A stretch of DNA of 37,755 bases from Bacteroidales bacterium (lineage in GTDB: Bacteria; Bacteroidota; Bacteroidia; Bacteroidales; WCHB1-69): contig JAAYKF010000012.1 in assembly GCA_012522535.1 (NCBI GenBank), forward strand, positions 1 to 37,755. Reading direction: 5' to 3'. The notes under the pieces were generated by a model. It saw only the letters and a program-made list of their open reading frames with translations, had not been told where the DNA came from and searched no databases. The position numbers and the translations under genes are program-made. This document shows, in pieces, positions 32,075-37,755 of the stretch; position 1 is the first letter of the stretch, and the number at the start of each line of letters is the position of its first letter.

Positions 32075-33928
32075 ATGAACACTACCTCAAAATTGGTCGA
32101 TGAGCTTATTTTACGTAATGATATTCACATAATTGACGAATATGTTTCAACAGAATTAGAGATTACGGAAATTTACGAAAGAATACTGAAAAAAGGAGAT
32201 AATAAAGCCATTTTATTTAAGAATAATGGAACAAATTTCCCTTTGCTAATCAATGCCTACGGCTCGGAAGAGAGAATGAATTTAATTTTAGACACCCAAT
32301 CTTTGGACGAAATTGGTAAACGCATTTTGGTGATGCTAAATGAAGCCACAAAGCCTGCCACAAAGATGATGGAAAAACTCTCGAAACTACCCCTGTTAAA
32401 GGATGTTGCATCGTGGCTTCCATCTCGCTCTGCCTATCGAGCAGCTTGTCAGAAAGTTATTATGACAAATGTTGATTTGGACCTCTTACCAATTTTGAAA
32501 TGCTGGCCCTACGACGGCGGAAAATTCATCACCCTACCTTCGGTGCATACCTTAAATCCTGAAAATGGGGTTACAAATGTAGGGATGTATCGAATGCAGC
32601 AAATCGACAAAAAGTCCACTGCCATGCACTGGCATCTGCATAAAGATGGGGCAAAACATTACGAGATGTACAAAAAAAGAGGTGAAATAATGCCCGTTAC
32701 CGTTACCCTTGGTGGCGACCCAATTTTTGCCTATTGTGCCTCTGCTCCGCTTCCCGAAAATATTGATGAATATCTGCTGGCTGGCTTTTTAAGAAAAAAG
32801 AGGGTTAACCTTGTAAAATCTCTCACCAATGATATTTGGATTCCCTCCAACGTTGATATTGTAATTGAGGGCTACATCGACCCCCAAGAGGAACTTTTCT
32901 ACGAGGGTCCATTTGGTGACCACACTGGCTACTACTCTTTGGCCGATTTTTACCCAAAATTTCATGTAACAATGATAACGCACCGCGTTGATGCCATATA
33001 CCCTACCACCGTTGTAGGCGTGCCTCCGCAAGAGGACCGCTGGTTGGGTAAAGCCACCGAAAGGATATTTTTAACACCCCTCAGAATTGCCATTGCTCCC
33101 GGTGTGATAGATATGAATTTGCCCTATCAGGCTGGTTTTCACAATTTGGCAATAATACAGATAGAAAACAGCTTCCCATCGCAGTCGTATTCGGTGATGA
33201 GCTCGCTGTGGGGTGCCGGACAAATGATGTTCAATAAAATAATGTTAGTAGTGCCTTCGGATGTTAATCCACATGATGAAGAGGCTGTTTGGAACTCCCT
33301 AAAAAATGTTTTGATTGAGAGAGATATAATGTTCACACGCGGTCCTGCCGACGTTCTGGATCACGCTGGAAGAAGATATGCACAAAGTGGGAAAATTGGC
33401 ATCGATGCTTGCAACGAAAATCCATATTTCCAGAAACCAATATTTAAAAGCGAAGTTTTTGAAAAAGAGTTCCCCAATATTACATATGACGACAGTTTGT
33501 GCCAAAGGGGAATTCCTGCAATATTTTTTGGTATTGAAGAAGAAACCCGCAACAACCCCCATAAAGTTTTGGCTGATATTATGGAGACAGATTGCATGGA
33601 AAATATATCATTTATAATATTTTTCGACAACAATTTCCCTCTTACAAATAGAGACATTTTAATTTGGCAATTGGCAGGCAACATCGACCCACAATACGAT
33701 TGCACCATTGTTGAAACCGACGACAATTTTATGCTTCTGATAGATGCTTGCTCAAAAGTTGACCACTCCGACTTCACCCGAAACTGGCCCAATGTTATTG
33801 CCATGGACGATAAAACCATAGAGAGCATAAACGATAAATGGAAAATAATTTTTGGCGAAGAAGCACCCTCCTCACCCTCTTTGGAGTTGAAACGGATGGT
33901 AAAGAATGAAGGAGCCGTCGCAAAGTAG
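32075..33928 (+). CDS. UbiD-family prenylated-FMN decarboxylase
   Basis: 617 residues, longer than E. coli UbiD (about 497) and close to the large Bacteroidota members often annotated as menaquinone-pathway decarboxylases. The prFMN site is clear: Asn168 and Arg173 in TNVGMYRMQ, the phosphate-side MHWHLHKDGAKHY stretch, and Glu277 and Asp282 in YEGPFGDHTGYYS; Arg173, Glu277 and Asp282 form the expected catalytic group. Such enzymes remove or add carboxyl groups on aromatic or unsaturated acids with the cofactor supplied by a UbiX prenyltransferase, which is not in this window. A menaquinone (futalosine pathway) role is plausible but not shown here, as no other mqn gene is near. It is separated from the next gene by a promoter and a TPP riboswitch, so it is not in that unit. 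Confidence 0.92.
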   Translation: MNTTSKLVDELILRNDIHIIDEYVSTELEITEIYERILKKGDNKAILFKNNGTNFPLLINAYGSEERMNLILDTQSLDEIGKRILVMLNEATKPATKMMEKLSKLPLLKDVASWLPSRSAYRAACQKVIMTNVDLDLLPILKCWPYDGGKFITLPSVHTLNPENGVTNVGMYRMQQIDKKSTAMHWHLHKDGAKHYEMYKKRGEIMPVTVTLGGDPIFAYCASAPLPENIDEYLLAGFLRKKRVNLVKSLTNDIWIPSNVDIVIEGYIDPQEELFYEGPFGDHTGYYSLADFYPKFHVTMITHRVDAIYPTTVVGVPPQEDRWLGKATERIFLTPLRIAIAPGVIDMNLPYQAGFHNLAIIQIENSFPSQSYSVMSSLWGAGQMMFNKIMLVVPSDVNPHDEEAVWNSLKNVLIERDIMFTRGPADVLDHAGRRYAQSGKIGIDACNENPYFQKPIFKSEVFEKEFPNITYDDSLCQRGIPAIFFGIEEETRNNPHKVLADIMETDCMENISFIIFFDNNFPLTNRDILIWQLAGNIDPQYDCTIVETDDNFMLLIDACSKVDHSDFTRNWPNVIAMDDKTIESINDKWKIIFGEEAPSSPSLELKRMVKNEGAVAK

Positions 33929-34006
33929 TTTTTTCAGACTGCCTCATTTTACTCTGCAGAAAAAAATCTTTTTTCCCAAAAGGAGTGCTATCTCAATAAT
34001 TATTCC

Positions 34007-34014
34007 TAATTTTG
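34007..34014 (+). promoter_or_regulatory. -7 element before the TPP riboswitch
   Basis: TAATTTTG fits TAnnTTTG. The predicted start near 34021 coincides with the 5' edge of the riboswitch aptamer, which supports both calls. Confidence 0.65.
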
Positions 34015-34019
34015 CAACA

Positions 34020-34101
34020 CTTAAAAGGGGTGCCCTAATATTACGGGCTGAGAACAAACCCATTGAACCTGATACGGGTAGTGCCGGCGTAGGGAGCTTT
34101 G
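34020..34101 (+). ncRNA. TPP riboswitch (THI element)
   Basis: All conserved blocks of the thi-box are present in order: GGGGTGCC (34027-34034), GGGCTGAGA, ACCCATTGAACCTGAT, and GGGTAGTGCCGGCGTAGGGA, closed by an AAAG/CTTT P1 stem. The aptamer binds thiamine pyrophosphate. About 72 nt separate it from the receptor ATG. A T-run with an upstream TCCC (34127-34135) could pair with the GGGA of the aptamer, but this would compete with ligand binding, so I do not assign a mechanism. Repression of the downstream receptor at high TPP is the expected outcome. Confidence 0.95.
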
Positions 34102-34172
34102 GTAATTTTAAATATCTGAATGGTTTTCCCTTTTTAGCTATTCTTATGTTTAATCGAAAAATGAGAAAACTC

Positions 34173-36578
34173 ATGAAAAAATTAATTTTAACCTGCATCT
34201 TTGCTACTGCTTTGTGGCATATTGGTGCTCAATCAAACCTTAGAGGTAAGGTCTATGACAAACAAAACAACGAAACTCTTGCTGGTGCCCATGTGGTGGT
34301 TGAAGAGTCGTACAAAGTGGCCAGCAGCGACAAAAATGGCTACTTCGAAATTAAAGGTTGCAAAACTGACAGCCTAATTGTAAAAATCAGTTTTCTTGGG
34401 TATCAAACTTTGGTGAAAAGTATATCCATCAACGACAACATCGAACACAAATTCTACTTGGAGCCCACCACAATTATGAATGAAGAGATTATAATTCTCT
34501 CCACACGTTGGGGCGAAAACACTCCAACCGCACACACCAACATCAACAAAGCCGAAGTGCAAAAACTTGTAGATGCCCGAAACATTGGCTCCATGATTGA
34601 ATTTACACCTTCGGTTGTAACCACTTCCGACGCTGGAACAGGCATTGGAAATATTGGATACAGAATTAGAGGTACTGACGAAACCAGAATTAATGTTACT
34701 ATAAATAATGTCCCCCTCAACGACCCCGAATCGCAGGGTGCATGGTTTGTAAATTTGCCCGATTTTGGCTCATCAGTGGACAATATTCAAATTCAGCGTG
34801 GCGTTGGAACCTCAACCAATGGAAGCGGTGCCTTTGGCGGAAGTATAAATTTTCAAACTACAAAACTGAACAACAAAGCTTATGCCGAAATAAACGAATT
34901 TGTTGGCTCATACAACACCTTTAAGCACAATTTAAACTTCGGAACTGGACTTATTGCAGATAAATTTGCCTTCGATGGAAGAATCTCCAAAATCACCTCC
35001 GATGGCTATATCGACAGGGGTTATGCCGACCTAAACTCATCTTATTTTTCGGGTGCATATTATGGCAAAAAAACAATGATAAAGGCATTGGCACTCCTTG
35101 GTTCTCAAGAGACTTACCAAACTTGGGACGGAATTCCTTCCCAGATATTAGATACAAACAGAACCTGGAACGGAATTGGAATGTATAAAGATAGCGAGGG
35201 CAACACCAAATTTTATGACAATGAAACCGACAACTACAAACAAAATCACTTCCACTTACTTATTTCGCACGATATTACCACTCAACTAAATATCAATTCA
35301 ACTATATTCTACACCCGTGGAATTGGGTATTATGAACAATATAAACAGAATAGAAAATATTCAGAATATGGTTTCGAAAATCAAATTGTGGGTAGAGACA
35401 CCATAAAAAGAACCGATTTTATTAGACGTAAGTATTTGGACAACAACTACTACGGTGCAAATATTGCCCTTACATATCAATCGCAAAAAATACCACTACA
35501 AATTGTGTATGGAGTTTCTGGAAGTCAGTTTGACAACGACCACTACGGCGATGTTATTTGGATGAAAATTGCTGGAGATATCGACAATAATACCCGATTT
35601 TATGAAGGCAATGGCCTGAAAACAGAAGCATCTACCTTCCTGAAAACCAATTATATGCCCACAAAAGAGCTTAATCTGTGGTTAGATTTACAAGGTCGTT
35701 TTGTAAATTATAAAATTGATGGAATTAATGATAAGTTATTGGATATAACCCAAGAACACAACTGGAATTTCTTCAATCCCAAAGCTGGAATTAGCTATAA
35801 TATAAATTCATCAAATACAATTTTCACATCATTTGCAGTGGCACAACGCGAGCCTACAAGAACAAATCTTGTGGATGCTCCCTATGGCGAAACTCCTACA
35901 TCTGAAATGCTTTACGACTACGAGATTGGGCATCAATTGAGACTAAACAAATTTAGCCTGCAAAGCAATTTATACTATATGGACTACAAAAACCAACTAG
36001 TCTTGACAGGTGAAATAAACAATACTGGTGCTGCCATTATGACCAATGTTGACAAGAGTTATAGAACTGGTATTGAGATAGTTGGACAATATAAGCCCAT
36101 TAAAAACTTAGCTTGGAATTTTAATTTCACACTAAGCAGAAACAAAATAGAAAACTTTGTAGAATATGTTGACGATTGGGACACTGGCATTCAAAGAGTT
36201 ACAGAATTAGGCACTACTGATTTGGCTTTTTCACCCGAAATTATTGCATCACACTCATTGGAATATTATATCACCAAACAATTGAGTGTTAGCTATATAC
36301 AAAAATATGTTGGCAAACAATATATTGACAATACCTCCAACGAAGACCACAAACTAAATCCATACTTTTTGAATAATATCCAAGTTAGATATGGAATTAG
36401 CAAAAACTGGCTCAAAAATGCAAGTTTAGTCTTTATGGCAAACAATATTTTTAATTATAAATATGAAACCAATGCCTGGATTTATAGATATTATTCAGGC
36501 AACGAACATAAGTTTGAAGATGGATATTTTCCACAAGCCGGACGAAATTTTATGCTGGGAATAAGCTTGGCAATATAA
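34173..36578 (+). CDS. TonB-dependent receptor, probably for thiamine
   Basis: 801 residues from the ATG at 34173, the start that gives a clean signal peptide (MKKLILTCIFATALWHIGAQ). Two in-frame ATGs lie 12 and 27 nt upstream; a longer frame reaching into the riboswitch and the end of the UbiD gene is not real. A carboxypeptidase-regulatory-like domain (about 23-105, LRGKVYDKQNNETLAGAHV) precedes the plug (SMIEFTPSVVTTSDAG, YRIRGTDETRINVTINNVPL, IQIQRGVGTSTNGSGAFGG) and a 22-strand-type barrel that ends FPQAGRNFMLGISLAI with the aromatic-last pattern. Control by a TPP riboswitch marks the ligand as thiamine or a precursor, as for the outer-membrane thiamine receptor of Bacteroides. No PnuT-type inner-membrane transporter follows; a terminator ends the transcript. 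Confidence 0.92.
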   Translation: MKKLILTCIFATALWHIGAQSNLRGKVYDKQNNETLAGAHVVVEESYKVASSDKNGYFEIKGCKTDSLIVKISFLGYQTLVKSISINDNIEHKFYLEPTTIMNEEIIILSTRWGENTPTAHTNINKAEVQKLVDARNIGSMIEFTPSVVTTSDAGTGIGNIGYRIRGTDETRINVTINNVPLNDPESQGAWFVNLPDFGSSVDNIQIQRGVGTSTNGSGAFGGSINFQTTKLNNKAYAEINEFVGSYNTFKHNLNFGTGLIADKFAFDGRISKITSDGYIDRGYADLNSSYFSGAYYGKKTMIKALALLGSQETYQTWDGIPSQILDTNRTWNGIGMYKDSEGNTKFYDNETDNYKQNHFHLLISHDITTQLNINSTIFYTRGIGYYEQYKQNRKYSEYGFENQIVGRDTIKRTDFIRRKYLDNNYYGANIALTYQSQKIPLQIVYGVSGSQFDNDHYGDVIWMKIAGDIDNNTRFYEGNGLKTEASTFLKTNYMPTKELNLWLDLQGRFVNYKIDGINDKLLDITQEHNWNFFNPKAGISYNINSSNTIFTSFAVAQREPTRTNLVDAPYGETPTSEMLYDYEIGHQLRLNKFSLQSNLYYMDYKNQLVLTGEINNTGAAIMTNVDKSYRTGIEIVGQYKPIKNLAWNFNFTLSRNKIENFVEYVDDWDTGIQRVTELGTTDLAFSPEIIASHSLEYYITKQLSVSYIQKYVGKQYIDNTSNEDHKLNPYFLNNIQVRYGISKNWLKNASLVFMANNIFNYKYETNAWIYRYYSGNEHKFEDGYFPQAGRNFMLGISLAI

Positions 36579-36604
36579 AGATAGACTGTGTATAACTTAA
36601 AATG

Positions 36605-36630
36605 GGCTTTGCAATTGCAAAGCCTTTTTT
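36605..36630 (+). terminator. Intrinsic terminator after the thiamine receptor
   Basis: A perfect 8-bp stem GGCTTTGC-AATT-GCAAAGCC followed by six T. It lies 26 nt past the receptor stop codon. Confidence 0.92.
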
Positions 36631-36694
36631 ATAATTTAATTTGTCAGTCGTAGCATCAAAGACTTAAACAAATTTAAAAGGTTAACAACCTCCA

Positions 36695-37258
36695 CTAATC
36701 GTCAGCATCCTCAAGTATAGATAACATCTCTTTATACACCTCGTAAGAGTACACACCCCCATTGGAGAAATAGACTATTGAGTCGTTTTTTATGATAAGT
36801 GCCACAGTTACATAATCAACATCATTGAAATTATTTTCAACATACAAATTGACAAGTGAAGCTCTTAAACCATGTACTTCAAAGAAGTTATCAAACTTAT
36901 ATGTGCAACTATCCAAATCTTTTTTAATTCTAGCATCCCAACTAGAACACTCTAATGAATCATATATTGTTATTGCCATCCAATTGTAATTATCACGCGA
37001 TTTTTCCCACAAATTATTAATTAGTCGAACTCTACCACAAGATTGGCAATACGCATCATACGAAATAATACAAAAATTTTTGTTTCCAATATCTACCTCC
37101 GGTAGGTACATCTTTATAAGTTCAGATGGCTTTGTATTGAGGTCAACTTTATAGTCAGCATACTGTTCATACTTCCCTCTGGGACTAATAATTATTAATC
37201 CACAGCCTGTCAATAAAAATAATAAAACAAAAACCAGATTTAAGTTAAATCTATTCAT
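36695..37258 (-). CDS. Lipoprotein with thioredoxin-like CQSC motif
   Basis: 187 residues from the ATG at 37256-37258; an in-frame TTG 18 nt upstream adds a non-signal-like stretch and is rejected. A lipoprotein signal is present (VFVLLFLLTGCG, lipidated Cys at about residue 19). After about 45 residues the sequence runs FCIISYDAYCQSCGRVRLINNLWEK, followed by WMAITIYDS and a strand-helix pattern with FFEVHGLRASLVNLYV. This is the order of a TlpA/redoxin-type fold with a CxxC site, and two further Cys follow. I infer an envelope thiol redox or thioredoxin-like protein; the fold is not certain. It follows the edge gene by 25 nt on the same strand, so the two are probably co-transcribed. Confidence 0.6.
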   Translation of the reverse strand: MNRFNLNLVFVLLFLLTGCGLIIISPRGKYEQYADYKVDLNTKPSELIKMYLPEVDIGNKNFCIISYDAYCQSCGRVRLINNLWEKSRDNYNWMAITIYDSLECSSWDARIKKDLDSCTYKFDNFFEVHGLRASLVNLYVENNFNDVDYVTVALIIKNDSIVYFSNGGVYSYEVYKEMLSILEDADD

Positions 37259-37283
37259 AAAACATATATTTTGCAACTTTTAT

Positions 37284-37755
37284 TTAATAAACATCAAAGG
37301 ATACAAAAAACAGTTCAGCATTGTCAAAGTTTATTGAATATCTTCCACTCTTAACAAAAACTTCTTTTTTAAATCCTAAAGCTATCGCCATATCGTACTC
37401 TACCTCAAAATCAGAATCTACAATTAGTTCGTTATTTAATATTAACACACCCCCATCTTCTTCAATAAAATCTTGGGTAAGGAAGAATAACAACTCGTTT
37501 TCCGCACTAGGATTCTTAAGCAAGTATCCTTTATATGCGTACATTGGTGGATACTCGACACATTCATCTCCTGCCATACATAAACCATTACCAGAATTGC
37601 AGTCCAACACACATTTCTTAATGCCCCATTTTTTATCTTTAACGACTACAATACCCTGTAAACCACCTGGATTTGCTTCTTTTTTATTATATAAAAAACC
37701 ATCATTATTTTCGTAGACAATATCTGAAATTAATGATTCTTCTTTTACGCAGGAC
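37284..37755 (-). CDS. Putative lipoprotein, C-terminal part (cut by window edge)
   Basis: The frame is open from the stop at 37284 to the right edge, 157 codons; the GTG at 37608-37610 is internal, because the frame continues upstream. The first visible residues are SCVKEESLISDIVYENND, which look like a lipobox Cys and the start of a mature lipoprotein, so only about 20 residues are missing. Four more Cys lie in KKCVLDCNSGNGLCMAGDEC (about residues 49-68), possibly two disulfides. The segment GGLQGIVVVKDKKWGIKKCV is strand-like, and the rest alternates acidic loops and hydrophobic strands. I do not recognise the family. Its neighbour downstream is a CxxC lipoprotein, which may be related to the disulfide-rich character of this one. 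Confidence 0.55.
   Translation of the reverse strand, partial: SCVKEESLISDIVYENNDGFLYNKKEANPGGLQGIVVVKDKKWGIKKCVLDCNSGNGLCMAGDECVEYPPMYAYKGYLLKNPSAENELLFFLTQDFIEEDGGVLILNNELIVDSDFEVEYDMAIALGFKKEVFVKSGRYSINFDNAELFFVSFDVY

Noticed and set aside
34091-34135. Riboswitch terminator stem
   Set aside because: The only pairing found (AGGGA with TCCCT before T-run) uses aptamer bases and would be disrupted, not favoured, by TPP; kept only as a remark.
33906-34172. N-terminal extension of the thiamine receptor
   Set aside because: The frame is open but covers the end of the UbiD gene, a promoter and the TPP riboswitch; the signal peptide begins at 34173.
37284-37610. Complete 108-codon gene with GTG start
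   Set aside because: The frame stays open to the window edge and the upstream part looks like a lipoprotein N-terminus, so the GTG is internal.

Overview
The window looks like chromosomal DNA of an anaerobic member of the Bacteroidota (Bacteroidales-like). The sequence is AT-rich. Many genes are preceded by the Bacteroidota-type -7 element TAnnTTTG, and most lack a Shine-Dalgarno sequence. Typical Bacteroidota envelope proteins are present: TonB-dependent receptors with an N-terminal carboxypeptidase-regulatory-like domain, lipoproteins and small beta-barrels. An [FeFe]-hydrogenase operon indicates a fermentative anaerobe. No phage, transposase, rRNA, tRNA or CRISPR array was seen.

Layout. 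1-2.6 kb: edge of a membrane protein gene (minus), an atypical thioredoxin and thioredoxin reductase pair (minus), and a divergent Crp/Fnr regulator. 2.6-5.8 kb: a three-gene envelope operon (small outer-membrane barrel, lipoprotein, amidase lipoprotein; minus). 5.9-11.1 kb (plus): DEAD-box helicase, nth-bcp-recA operon closed by a long perfect hairpin, and a TMTC-like GT-C/TPR membrane protein. 11.1-15.0 kb (minus): a tight five-gene operon of rsgA, dtd, a MazG-like pyrophosphohydrolase, an AI-2E family permease and a radical SAM/SPASM protein. 15.1-22.1 kb (minus): DUF2079 membrane protein, a TonB-dependent receptor, two overlapping genes for exported proteins (one with a JAMM-like motif), and a DUF4143-type AAA ATPase with an iteron-like array of seven 22-bp direct repeats directly upstream of its promoter. 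22.5-30.9 kb (minus): a ten-gene [FeFe]-hydrogenase operon. 31.3-37.8 kb: a secreted coiled-coil protein, a UbiD-family decarboxylase, a TPP riboswitch controlling a lone TonB-dependent receptor, and two lipoprotein genes at the right edge.

How the genes work together. The hydrogenase operon reads DRTGG protein, RsbT-like ATPase, sensory-type [FeFe] hydrogenase, DRTGG protein, PHP phosphoesterase, kinase-like ATPase, small [2Fe-2S] protein, HydB (NuoF-like), catalytic HydA and HydC (NuoE-like). The last three match the trimeric, NADH- and ferredoxin-linked hydrogenases. The upstream genes look like a sensing and signalling cassette that would report H2 or redox state. Four genes of this operon carry strong AAGGAGG-like ribosome-binding sites, unusual for this phylum and suggestive of transfer from an SD-using anaerobe.

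The items most worth a second look are the 22-bp repeat array with its ATPase/nuclease-like gene, the sensory hydrogenase cassette, the thioredoxin/reductase pair that has lost canonical motifs on both sides, and the exported JAMM-like protein.
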